Of a DNA stretch of 9,311 nt, positions 3,763 to 9,311 are shown piece after piece. The notes under the pieces are model-generated. The model was not told the DNA's origin and did not search any database. It saw nothing but the letters and a program-made list of their open reading frames with translations. The stretch lies in NCBI GenBank assembly GCA_026396975.1, contig JAPLVT010000096.1, forward strand, positions 1 through 9,311, written 5' to 3'. The translations under genes and the position numbers were made by a program. Numbering within the stretch: position 1 is the first letter of the stretch; each line of letters starts with the position of its first letter. Origin of the DNA: Candidatus Iainarchaeum sp. (GTDB taxonomy: Archaea > Iainarchaeota > Iainarchaeia > Iainarchaeales > GCA-2688035).

Positions 3763-5865
3763 TCACGTAATTGGGGAATCAGTTGGAAAGTTGTACAAGT
3801 ATATGTCTATTTTTCCGATATTGGTGTTTAGTGTTATGGTTATCGGGTTGTCCTTGTGCTCGCGCAGCAGCACATCGGTTTGGCACTCGCATTCTGGCGG
3901 AAGCGAGTAGTCCCTGTTTGCGCAATAGGAAAATTCGGAAACCCCAACCCTAATTTCTTGGCCCGCGGGAATGGAGGCATTAATATTGCAATCTTGGGTT
4001 GAGCCTGGCACGCCATTGACTGATGTTACACTAAAGTATTCGCTAAAGCCTCCGATATCACCGGTGTCAGAGTTTAGGCACCTATTAGAATCGAAGCGCC
4101 CCCAGAAGGCGCACGAGCCTGCGTTGTAGTCATCAAAGCGGGTTGGCCCAAGCGAAACACTCGCGCTGTTCACATTAAGAGCTGCGCCTGACTGGTTTAA
4201 CAGGTAAATCGTGTCGCCATCTATTGGCCAATTCACGCAGCGGTTACCATCAGCTTGGGGAGAGAGATACGATGCAAACGGGTTTGTTTTTGGGGCGCGG
4301 CTTGGCTGAAGGTGGTCTATTATTTCTATGCACCCCTCTATTTCCGTATAAGCTATTGCTATGCCCCCCTTTACTGGAAAGCGCGAATCATACGTAGTAG
4401 CATAAACCTTGCAATCGTCGCTGCCTATGCAATCGTCATCATCACAGTCAACTTTGCCGTCACAATCGGTGTCTTGCAAGTCAGCACAGTTTGTTTCCGT
4501 TGTTTCATATGACGCCCCGTAGGTTGCTGCGTTGCAGCCCGGCCATGCCCAGTTGGCACAGGTTTCTTTTGCGCCAGCACAAACCCCAAACTGTAACGGG
4601 CAGTCTTCTTGTTCGCCATCAGTGCAATGGGTTAGGGGAAAGTTGTAGCAATACAGTGTTATTGTTCCGATGCTGGTGTTTAGTGGAATTGTTATAGGGT
4701 TGTCCTTGTGCCCGCCCAGCACGCCCAGCATTTCACCGTAATCATTGATCGGGGAGAGGCATTCCTGCTGGTTGTTTTCATCAGCGCAAAGATCAAAGTT
4801 GGATATGCCGACCTGCATTTGAGCACCGGCCTGAACCGGCTCATTAATTGTGCAGGCCTCATTCCCCAGCCCGAGGTTGCCGTTGATGTGCTGCACGTTG
4901 AATGTTTCGAAATATCCGCAGCCATCGCCGAAAGGGAAGTGCCCATAAAATCCGCAGTTCGTAGCAGTATAATCGTCAAAATGCCCCGCGCCAAGAGAAA
5001 CAGCCGCGTTGTTGACTGTAAGCGCGCTGCCGCTGTTGTTTAGCAGATAGATAGAGCTGCCGCCCACCTGCCAATCCAAACAATCCCCTTCCACTTGGGA
5101 TTCGTGCATTACAAATTCCATGCCTCCTTTAACCGGAAAGCGCGCATCGTTTGTAGTGCAGTACATTTCGCACTCTGAAAGCCCGCTGCAGTGGCCGCCG
5201 TCGCAATCGAATTTGTTGTCGCAATCGTTATCTTGCAAGTCAGCGCAGCTGGCTTCAGTTGCTTCATATGACGGGCCATAGGTTGCGGCAGTACATCCAG
5301 GCCACGCCCCATTGCTGCAGGTTTCTTTTGCGCCAGTGCAGACTCCAAATTGCAGTGGGCAGTCTCTCTGCTGGCCGTCAGTGCATCCTATTGCGCCAGC
5401 GCAGCATTTGATGTTGCCCAAGCCCCTTATTTCCGCTGTTTGTGGATAACCGTCCTTGTCAGTGTATTCAATGTTCAGGGTGCCGCCTATTGCACCGCAA
5501 GCAGCGTCTATTTTTCCAAGCCTTATTTCCCTGCCCGCAGCAACTGTAACAGGCGGCTGCATGCCGTCAACCGTAATGCCGGCGCCGCCGGGCGCAAAAG
5601 AGCCGCCGCTTGAAATGCCCGTAATTTTAATCTGGCCTCCGCCGGCGTTTTGCAGAACCAACGTGCCGCTGTCATTGCCGCCGCACTGGCCAATGTTGCT
5701 TGCTTTGATTATTATCTGCCTGCCGCCGGCGGAAAAATTCACTCCCTCTGCGGGGGGCATGAACCTGACAACAATCAGCGAGGCGATTGTTACAACAACA
5801 ATCAGCGCCCAGCCGTAACTAAGCAGATATTCCAGACCTACTTGGGCGCTAATGGAACTGTGCAT
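3763..5865 (-). CDS. Class III signal peptide (pilin-like) surface protein with duplicated Cys-rich body
   Basis: The N-terminus ISAQVGLEYLLSYGWALIVV is an archaeal class III signal peptide: cleavage is expected before Gln8, Glu sits at +5, and an uncleaved helix extends to about residue 33. This is the type IV pilin-like export route, processed by a prepilin peptidase (EppA/PibD type). Residues 38-150 form a Gly-rich beta domain. The rest is two tandem copies (161-412 and 414-694), each beginning with Cys-rich CTDGxQxDCPLQFGVC, then an acidic loop with Asp/Cys spacing (ADLQDNDCDNKFDCDGG; ADLQDTDCDGKVDCDDDDC) like MopE or thrombospondin-3 metal sites, then FPVKGG, and a beta-rich part ending HKDNPIT...YNFP. 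It is probably displayed on the cell surface, Ca-binding and disulphide-rich. At 700 aa it is far longer than a normal pilin, so an adhesin is more likely than a structural subunit. Confidence 0.82.
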   Translation of the reverse strand: MHSSISAQVGLEYLLSYGWALIVVVTIASLIVVRFMPPAEGVNFSAGGRQIIIKASNIGQCGGNDSGTLVLQNAGGGQIKITGISSGGSFAPGGAGITVDGMQPPVTVAAGREIRLGKIDAACGAIGGTLNIEYTDKDGYPQTAEIRGLGNIKCCAGAIGCTDGQQRDCPLQFGVCTGAKETCSNGAWPGCTAATYGPSYEATEASCADLQDNDCDNKFDCDGGHCSGLSECEMYCTTNDARFPVKGGMEFVMHESQVEGDCLDWQVGGSSIYLLNNSGSALTVNNAAVSLGAGHFDDYTATNCGFYGHFPFGDGCGYFETFNVQHINGNLGLGNEACTINEPVQAGAQMQVGISNFDLCADENNQQECLSPINDYGEMLGVLGGHKDNPITIPLNTSIGTITLYCYNFPLTHCTDGEQEDCPLQFGVCAGAKETCANWAWPGCNAATYGASYETTETNCADLQDTDCDGKVDCDDDDCIGSDDCKVYATTYDSRFPVKGGIAIAYTEIEGCIEIIDHLQPSRAPKTNPFASYLSPQADGNRCVNWPIDGDTIYLLNQSGAALNVNSASVSLGPTRFDDYNAGSCAFWGRFDSNRCLNSDTGDIGGFSEYFSVTSVNGVPGSTQDCNINASIPAGQEIRVGVSEFSYCANRDYSLPPECECQTDVLLREHKDNPITITLNTNIGKIDIYLYNFPTDSPIT
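3784..4626 (-). repeat. Second copy of the tandem duplication in the surface protein
   Basis: This encodes residues 414-694. It aligns with residues 161-412 end to end but carries about 30 extra residues (near 510-540, HLQPSRAPKTNPF region). DNA similarity is still visible, for example GGGTTGTCCTTGTG occurs at 3845 and again at 4697 on the plus strand. Confidence 0.75.
4630..5385 (-). repeat. First copy of the tandem duplication in the surface protein
   Basis: This encodes residues 161-412: the Cys-rich start, the acidic metal-loop, the FPVKGG motif and the beta-rich end, in the same order as the downstream copy. Confidence 0.75.
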
Positions 5866-5893
5866 AGGTTCTTTGCAATAATACGCGATTTTT

Positions 5894-5904
5894 GTTATTA
5901 AATG
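5894..5904 (-). promoter_or_regulatory. Possible TATA box for the surface-protein gene
   Basis: Minus-strand CATTTAATAAC is centred about 33 nt before the ATG at 5865, which would give a leader of only a few nucleotides; no Shine-Dalgarno site is seen. The 12-mer at 5920-5931 is also upstream and could contribute. Confidence 0.4.
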
Positions 5905-5919
5905 TTGGGAAAAGCACTG

Positions 5920-5931
5920 GTTATGTATAAA
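5920..5931 (-). repeat. 12-bp motif TTTATACATAAC, copy 3 (3' of the XRE gene)
   Basis: This is an exact minus-strand copy of the 12-mer, starting 4 nt after the stop of the regulator gene and reading in its sense direction. The next gene downstream on this strand starts at 5865, so a promoter role here is possible too. Confidence 0.6.
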
Positions 5932-5935
5932 ATGT

Positions 5936-6130
5936 TCAGTCCTCGAACTCGAACAGGCCGTCGATTGTTGTTTTCAGCGCTTTCGCTATCGCGTGCGCGA
6001 GGTTCAGCGAGGGGTTGTAGTCTCCTTTCTCTATAAAGACAATTGTTTCCCTGCGCACGCCGACCTTTCGCGCAAGCTCTTCCTGTGTAAGGCTGTATTT
6101 TTGCCGCAATTCCTTTATCCTTGTTTTCAA
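5936..6130 (-). CDS. XRE-family HTH transcriptional regulator
   Basis: This is a single-domain Cro/C1-type regulator. With a TTG start at 6130 it has 64 residues beginning MKTRIKELRQ, exactly where this short family normally begins. Helix 2 is LTQEELARKVGV (14-25) and the recognition helix follows at RRETIVFIEKG (26-36). NPSLNLAHAIAKAL and the FEFED end are also typical. A GTG at 6172 is in frame but would overlap the upstream gene by 31 nt and add untypical residues. It sits 11 nt after the DUF2178 membrane-protein gene, a common pairing in archaea and bacteria, so the two are probably one operon. It is the natural candidate to bind the two palindromes at 6583-6618 and repress its own operon. 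Confidence 0.85.
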   Translation of the reverse strand: MKTRIKELRQKYSLTQEELARKVGVRRETIVFIEKGDYNPSLNLAHAIAKALKTTIDGLFEFED

Positions 6131-6141
6131 CAAAACCGCCG

Positions 6142-6561
6142 CTATTCGAGTTTTCCCTTTCTCTTGAAGCACAGCGCAAGCACAATGAAAACAACCGCAG
6201 GCACGACAATCAGCGCTTCAAAGGCATACCTGAATTCTATTTCAGGCAACTTGAAGACCTCGATCGCAAACATATTTGCGGCCATTATCCCGATTGCAAG
6301 CCAGAGCCCAGTGAGGAAAGCGTAATAACCCGCTTTCCAGGTTGCTTTCCTTGAAAGCTCGTCCTCCAACGGCAGCCCAGTCTTTATTGATTTCACTTTT
6401 TCCGTCGCGGCTACAACTGCCACGAGCCCGACTGCCATCGCGATTGCGACAGCTGCTACCAGCCAGAGGGCGCTTGCCTGCAGGCTGAAGAACAGCGAAG
6501 GAACAGCCATCACCAAAGCCAGAACAAAAACCCTCATGAAGAGGTTGAGCCTTTTTCCCAT
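6142..6561 (-). CDS. DUF2178-family four-helix membrane protein
   Basis: This 139-residue protein has four predicted membrane helices (about 8-28, 31-53, 77-100, 112-132). Between helices 2 and 3 a cytoplasmic-looking loop carries GLPLEDELSRKA running into WKAGYYAF, the DUF2178 signature (G-x-P-x-D-E-x-S plus a helix with Ala-Gly-Tyr). Function is unknown; it is commonly found beside small XRE regulators, as here, suggesting a regulator-membrane partner unit. The ATG at 6561 is chosen because GGTGAT, complementary to the archaeal 16S 3' end, ends just before it. Expression likely comes from the TATA box at 6621-6630 under control of the adjoining palindromes. Confidence 0.83.
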   Translation of the reverse strand: MGKRLNLFMRVFVLALVMAVPSLFFSLQASALWLVAAVAIAMAVGLVAVVAATEKVKSIKTGLPLEDELSRKATWKAGYYAFLTGLWLAIGIMAANMFAIEVFKLPEIEFRYAFEALIVVPAVVFIVLALCFKRKGKLE

Positions 6562-6582
6562 CAAATCACCTTTTTAGAGCAT

Positions 6583-6618
6583 TGTTAGATTAAACTAACA
6601 TGTTAGATATATGTAACA
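6583..6618. promoter_or_regulatory. Tandem 18-bp palindromic operator
   Basis: There are two directly abutting sites of the form TGTTAG-N6-[CG]TAACA: 6583-6600 is a perfect dyad (spacer ATTAAA) and 6601-6618 matches except at one arm position (spacer ATATAT). They cover the expected transcription start (about 6599) downstream of the TATA box, where a bound repressor would block initiation. Confidence 0.7.
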
Positions 6619-6620
6619 TC

Positions 6621-6630
6621 TTATATTTAA
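6621..6630 (-). promoter_or_regulatory. TATA box for the DUF2178/XRE operon
   Basis: Minus-strand TTAAATATAA is a strong box A. Its centre predicts a start near 6599, inside the tandem operator, and a leader of about 38 nt with the GGTGAT ribosome binding site. Confidence 0.6.
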
Positions 6631-6682
6631 GCCTTTCGCCGGGCGGAGTTGTAGTGGCTCTTGCTTTCGCTAGGCGCGTGTT

Positions 6683-6691
6683 AAAAAAAAA
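6683..6691 (-). terminator. T9 tract, likely terminator of the zinc-ribbon gene
   Basis: Nine T on the minus strand, about 50 nt after the stop at 6742 and before the next promoter, fit archaeal T-tract termination. Confidence 0.5.
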
Positions 6692-6741
6692 TAAGAAGTA
6701 GAATGAAATTAATTTATGAATTTCAAGAAATCGACGCTTGC

Positions 6742-6897
6742 CTAGTAGTTGTCGCGTCTTGGTTTCTTGTGCTTCATATAACAGTCGCGGCAGTATACCG
6801 GCCTTGTTCCGTCCGGCTTGAATGGAACCTCGGTTTCCTGACCGCACTCGGAGCAGGTAACTTTACTCATTTCCCTGCCGAATTTGTCTGCACTCAT
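6742..6897 (-). CDS. CxxC...CxxC zinc-ribbon small protein
   Basis: This 51-residue protein reads SKVTCSECGQETEVPFKPDG followed by RPVYCRDCYMKHKKPRR. Two CxxC pairs separated by 17 residues, with the CRDCY ending and a basic tail, match the small CxxC-x17-CxxC zinc-ribbon family found widely in candidate-phylum bacteria and DPANN archaea. Four cysteines (15, 18, 36, 39) should bind one zinc. The role is unproven; RNA or DNA binding is plausible from the basic tail. The ATG at 6897 has GGTGA 9 nt upstream; the Met at residue 10 lacks one. It has its own TATA box (6965-6975) and a T9 terminator, so it looks monocistronic. It is easily missed because of its size. Confidence 0.87.
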   Translation of the reverse strand: MSADKFGREMSKVTCSECGQETEVPFKPDGTRPVYCRDCYMKHKKPRRDNY

Positions 6898-6964
6898 TTG
6901 CGTTTTTCACCTTTTTTTGAATTTTTCATTACTTTAACTATCTTTGTTAGAAGTAGCAAAGTAA

Positions 6965-6975
6965 CTATATATTTT
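6965..6975 (-). promoter_or_regulatory. TATA box for the zinc-ribbon gene
   Basis: Minus-strand AAAATATATAG would start a transcript near 6944. A dyad TTACTTT (6929-6935) / AAAGTAA (6958-6964) spans the expected start and could be an operator; the dyad is less convincing than the one at 6583-6618. Confidence 0.5.
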
Positions 6976-7072
6976 CCTATATCGCTTCCTTTAAAAGGGT
7001 TTGCAAAAGGCGCGAAAAAGCTCTCTTGCCCCAATTTGCCGGTGGCCTGGATTGCTCAAAAAAAGGAAAAAG

Positions 7073-7080
7073 AATAAATA
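7073..7080 (+). promoter_or_regulatory. TATA box for the 7104 gene
   Basis: AATAAATA is centred 27 nt before the ATG at 7104. Together with the lack of a Shine-Dalgarno site this implies a leaderless transcript. Confidence 0.5.
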
Positions 7081-7103
7081 GGGAAAATGCCAAGTATTAT
7101 TGT

Positions 7104-7397
7104 ATGGCAATAAGACGACCTGGCCGAATACTCAGCAGAATTAGAAGACTCTTTGGAAGGCGACCCCTCAGCCCACAAGAACAAACGACAGTTGAAGACA
7201 CTGTTGCTTTTTTGCGCCCAAAAATGGGTCCTAACAGGGTTTCTCTCGATGTTTACAATGCCGTCAGGGGCAATATAACCCTAGCGAGAATAATTGTAAG
7301 ATTCCCGCAAATTGCAAAGCAACTCACCAAGGACAGGGGGGAACAAAAAGCCCTGAGGATAGCTGCAAAGCAAACAGCCAAAGGCTACCGCGCCTAA
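7104..7397 (+). CDS. Hypothetical basic protein, 97 aa
   Basis: I do not recognise this family. The first 20 residues are very Arg-rich (RRPGRILSRIRRLFGRR) and could form an amphipathic basic helix. The remainder is predicted helical with repeated Lys/Arg, ending KQTAKGYRA. It has no cysteines, no membrane segment and no clear enzymatic motif. The ATG at 7104 is preferred over an upstream ATG at 7026 because the earlier residues look non-coding and a TATA box sits 27 nt before 7104. A T7 tract follows the stop by 13 nt, so the gene is probably monocistronic. An RNA-, DNA- or membrane-surface-binding role fits the charge but is speculative. Confidence 0.6.
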   Translation: MAIRRPGRILSRIRRLFGRRPLSPQEQTTVEDTVAFLRPKMGPNRVSLDVYNAVRGNITLARIIVRFPQIAKQLTKDRGEQKALRIAAKQTAKGYRA

Positions 7398-7410
7398 CGC
7401 AAAGAAACTC

Positions 7411-7417
7411 TTTTTTT
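7411..7417 (+). terminator. T7 tract terminator
   Basis: Seven T begin 13 nt after the stop at 7397 with no strong stem before them, as in archaeal T-tract termination. Confidence 0.55.
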
Positions 7418-7483
7418 AGCCCAAGCAGTGTTACATCAGCGAGGCCTGATTGGAGCCTCACGGACTGTTCGGTATTCTGGGGG

Positions 7484-7512
7484 GGTCTTTTGATTGTTCT
7501 GCGAAAAAGACC
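7484..7512. other. 8-bp hairpin in the spacer before the GTPase gene
   Basis: GGTCTTTT (7484-7491) pairs with AAAAGACC (7505-7512) around a 13-nt loop. A G7 run (7479-7485) overlaps its left arm. The spacer 7398-7599 holds this, the T7 tract and the GTPase promoter, and no gene. Confidence 0.4.
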
Positions 7513-7569
7513 GGTTTTGCGCTTTTTTCCTCAAGACACTTCCCGGCGGCTGCTTTGGGATTGCGCTTC

Positions 7570-7577
7570 TTTTTAAT
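7570..7577 (+). promoter_or_regulatory. TATA box for the GTPase gene
   Basis: TTTTTAAT is centred 26 nt before the ATG at 7600, implying a leaderless mRNA. Confidence 0.5.
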
Positions 7578-7599
7578 CCTTTTTTGGCAAAGTGGGTAT

Positions 7600-8355
7600 A
7601 TGGAACTATTCAGGCACGCGATTAATGCAATAAAGGAAGCCAACATTGTCCTGGAGGTCCTGGACGCGCGTTTCCCGGCACAAACAAGGAACGTTGTGCT
7701 GGAGAAAAATATCCTGCTGGCAGGCAAGGTGCTTGTTTTTGTCCTGAACAAAAGCGATTTGGTCGGAACAAAAAAAGCCGGTGAAACAAAAAAAGAACTG
7801 TCAAAAACAGCCCCCTGCTATTTTGTTTCCGCGCAAAAGCACCTGGGCACAAAGCGCCTGCGCAAGGAATTGTTCAAAATAGCCGCAAAAAAACGCGTGA
7901 AAATCGCTGTCATCGGCTATCCAAACACCGGGAAGTCAAGCCTGCTCAACGCGCTCGCGGGGCGCAAAGCCGCTAGAACGTCAGCGCAGCCCGGTTTCAC
8001 CCGCGGCTCGCAGTTCGTGCGCATCTCGGAAAATGCCCAGCTTGTGGACAGCCCCGGCATTATCCCTTTTGAACAGAGAAGCGAATTCGAGTTAATGCTG
8101 GTTGCTGCAAAAAGCCCGAACCAATTGCGGGACATTGAGGGAATGGCGCTACAGCTGATAGAATGGCTGCAAAAACAGGGCACAGGAGCGCTGAAAAAAG
8201 AATTCGGCATTCCGGAAAACGAAACAGACAGCGAAAAAATACTGGAAGAAATAGCAGCCAAAAAAAAGCGGCTTTCCCGCGGCGGAAAACCAGACACGAG
8301 CGCAACAGCAATGCTGCTGATAAAAGAATGGCAGGAAGGCAAAATAAAAATCTGA
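7600..8355 (+). CDS. Circularly permuted GTPase, YlqF/RbgA family (ribosome assembly)
   Basis: The 251-residue protein has GTPase motifs in permuted order: G4 NKSD (50-53), G5 SAQ (77-79), then G1 GYPNTGKS (106-113), a G2 Thr in GFTRG (132-136), and G3 DSPG (150-153). This order, and the opening HAINAIKEANIVLEVLDARFP, define the YlqF/RbgA/Nog2/Lsg1 group, which binds the large ribosomal subunit late in assembly and hydrolyses GTP on maturation. A helical C-terminal domain (about 165-251) corresponds to the RNA-binding half of RbgA. The ATG at 7600 is chosen over one at 7450 because the domain begins there, the upstream residues look non-coding, and a TATA box lies 26 nt before it. The next gene starts 10 nt after its stop and may be co-transcribed. 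Confidence 0.9.
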   Translation: MELFRHAINAIKEANIVLEVLDARFPAQTRNVVLEKNILLAGKVLVFVLNKSDLVGTKKAGETKKELSKTAPCYFVSAQKHLGTKRLRKELFKIAAKKRVKIAVIGYPNTGKSSLLNALAGRKAARTSAQPGFTRGSQFVRISENAQLVDSPGIIPFEQRSEFELMLVAAKSPNQLRDIEGMALQLIEWLQKQGTGALKKEFGIPENETDSEKILEEIAAKKKRLSRGGKPDTSATAMLLIKEWQEGKIKI

Positions 8356-8365
8356 ATCCCATCAA

Positions 8366-8776
8366 ATGCCGCCACGGGACTCCTGCGCCCCCTTTATCCA
8401 CTGTTCCGTGCAATATTCTTTTGTGCCCAAGCTGATTTATAGCATTTCAAAGACAAAAGCCGAGCGGGAGCGGAACCGCGTGGCTGCCGCAAGGGAAGAG
8501 GCGTGCGGCGGCTACAAGAACCTTGTTATGCTTGGCACGCACAGCGGCCCAAAAAGGCTCACGCCATTCACTGTGTTTGATTTCCTTGAAAAGGCTTTTT
8601 TTGGAAAGACCTTCGGCGCGAGGGCAGTATACACAACCGAAAGGACAGACGGCAAGTGCATTGGATATACTTACGAAAAAGCCCCGAACAGTTATTGCCT
8701 TGTTGAAAGGCGCGACTTTCCACTCGGCGGCGGGGCGCCAAAAATAGAGAAGATACCTGTGCCAAAAAGGCTGTAG
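8366..8776 (+). CDS. Hypothetical protein, 136 aa (start uncertain)
   Basis: I do not recognise this family. A charged helix (KTKAERERNRVAAAREEACG) is followed by a mixed region with LVMLGTHSGPKRLTPFTVFD and a beta-like stretch (ARAVYTTERTDGKCIGYTYE), ending in a Pro/Lys-rich tail. No membrane or export signal is seen. The first 19 residues after the ATG at 8366 look non-coding (rich in Cys, Pro, His). A GTG at 8423, giving 117 residues starting MPKLIYSISKTK, is an attractive alternative, with CTTTAT about 27 nt upstream. It follows the GTPase gene by 10 nt and may share its transcript. Its 3' end faces the decayed transporter gene. Confidence 0.5.
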   Translation: MPPRDSCAPFIHCSVQYSFVPKLIYSISKTKAERERNRVAAAREEACGGYKNLVMLGTHSGPKRLTPFTVFDFLEKAFFGKTFGARAVYTTERTDGKCIGYTYEKAPNSYCLVERRDFPLGGGAPKIEKIPVPKRL

Positions 8777-8854
8777 CTGAAGTAACGGCTTGCCGCCTCG
8801 CAGGCTATGATAAAAAGGGCAATCTTTCCGACTTCAACTGCCTTCATAAGAAAA

Positions 8855-9263
8855 TTACTTTTTTACAGGCCAAATCGGCAGTGTTTGCCTTCCGGCGCTT
8901 TCGTTTATTACCTCAGCCATTGCAAGGTAAAAAGCTGACAGGCCGCAGATTATTCCCTCAAAGCCTGCGAGCAGGGTTAGTTCATTGGCGCCGGCCGATT
9001 TTCAGTGCGGGCAGCGCTATCAGCGCCACCAGCGATAGCCAGAACACACCGTAGGAAGTGAAAGCCGTAGTGCCGAAGGTGTTGCCGTTTTTGAACTCCA
9101 GAATGCCAGCAATAATCTGGGCAAGTCCGCCCACAAAAATTCCCATTGCGAGAATCATCGAGTTCATCCCGAAAAAGCCCGCGTTGTGGATGTTAAGTAG
9201 CACTGTTGTAATCCCAAAGCCGAATAATCCGAGCGGCGCAGGATTCGCGGTTTTTTCACCCAT
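8855..9263 (-). pseudogene. satP: GPR1/FUN34/YaaH (SatP-type) acetate/succinate transporter with internal deletion and frameshift
   Basis: The N-terminal frame (9263 down to a stop at 8982) encodes NPAPLGLFGFGITTVLLN, the family signature, then ILAMGIFVGGLAQIIAGILE and NTFGTTAFTSYGVFWLSL: the first three membrane helices of an acetate/succinate channel-transporter. The C-terminus is also present, but in another frame (8989-8858): LTLLAGFEGIICGLSAFYLA and MAEVINE..LPIWPVKK, ending at a stop at 8855-8857. Compared with E. coli SatP from memory (188 residues), about 50-55 residues covering helices 4 and 5 are missing at the junction around 8985-9005, which lies in a GGCCGGCGCC sequence. The product would be a 93-residue truncated protein, so this is probably non-functional, unless the join is an assembly error. 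The start ATG at 9263 is the normal family start. Confidence 0.8.
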
Positions 9264-9311
9264 AAGTAAGCTCGCTATTTTTGCTTTGAAATTGAAAAAA
9301 GAGCGTTCGGT

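Noticed and set aside
6590..6847. Minus-strand 85-codon frame overlapping the zinc-ribbon gene
   Set aside because: It is in another frame from the clear CxxC...CxxC protein and crosses the operator, TATA box and T9 terminator.
7450..7599. N-terminal extension of the GTPase
   Set aside because: The extra 50 residues contain a G7 run and hydrophobic noise, and lie upstream of the TATA box that fits a start at 7600.

Overview
This window looks archaeal, and most likely comes from a small-genome DPANN-type lineage. A Diapherotrites-like source is my guess from protein style, not a demonstrated placement. The evidence is: a 700-residue surface protein with an archaeal class III (type IV pilin-like) signal peptide; A/T-rich archaeal TATA boxes 26-27 nt upstream of several ATGs, which implies leaderless mRNAs; Shine-Dalgarno sites of the GGTGA/GAGGT type at other genes; an archaeal/bacterial cyclophilin-like (TM1367-type) protein; a DUF2178 plus XRE regulator pair; and a 51-residue CxxC...CxxC zinc-ribbon protein.

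Layout. 25-306 (-) encodes a tiny protein with a twin-arginine leader. 455-1750 (+) is a compact cluster: a possibly broken short frame with a G8 tract, a basic unknown protein, a dual-specificity-phosphatase-like protein whose P-loop has lost the usual arginine position, and a helical charged protein that may be that phosphatase's frameshifted tail. 1829-2212 (+) is the cyclophilin-like protein. 2213-2632 is a 420-bp gene-free stretch full of nested inverted repeats, bounded by two inverted copies of TTTATACATAAC; this is the least explained part of the window. 2633-3013 (-) is a SET-domain methyltransferase. It diverges from an ICMT/PEMT-like membrane methyltransferase (3066-3746, +) over what looks like one shared TATA box. 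3763-5865 (-) is the surface protein, whose body is a tandem duplication of about 250-280 residues with acidic, Cys-rich metal-binding-like loops.

5936-6561 (-) is a two-gene DUF2178/XRE operon behind two abutting 18-bp palindromes at the expected transcription start, so autoregulation is likely. 6742-6897 (-) is the zinc-ribbon protein. 7104-7397 (+) is a small basic unknown protein with a T7 terminator. 7600-8355 (+) is a circularly permuted YlqF/RbgA-type GTPase, likely a large-subunit ribosome assembly factor, followed by an unknown gene (8366-8776). 8855-9263 (-) is an acetate/succinate transporter (GPR1/FUN34/YaaH) disabled by an internal deletion with frameshift.

No tRNA, rRNA, CRISPR array or intact transposase was seen. 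The genes do not form one pathway. The most interesting items are the repeated stop-proximal 12-mer with the folded intergenic region between two of its copies, the possible frameshift sites at homopolymers, the tandem operator, and the decayed transporter.
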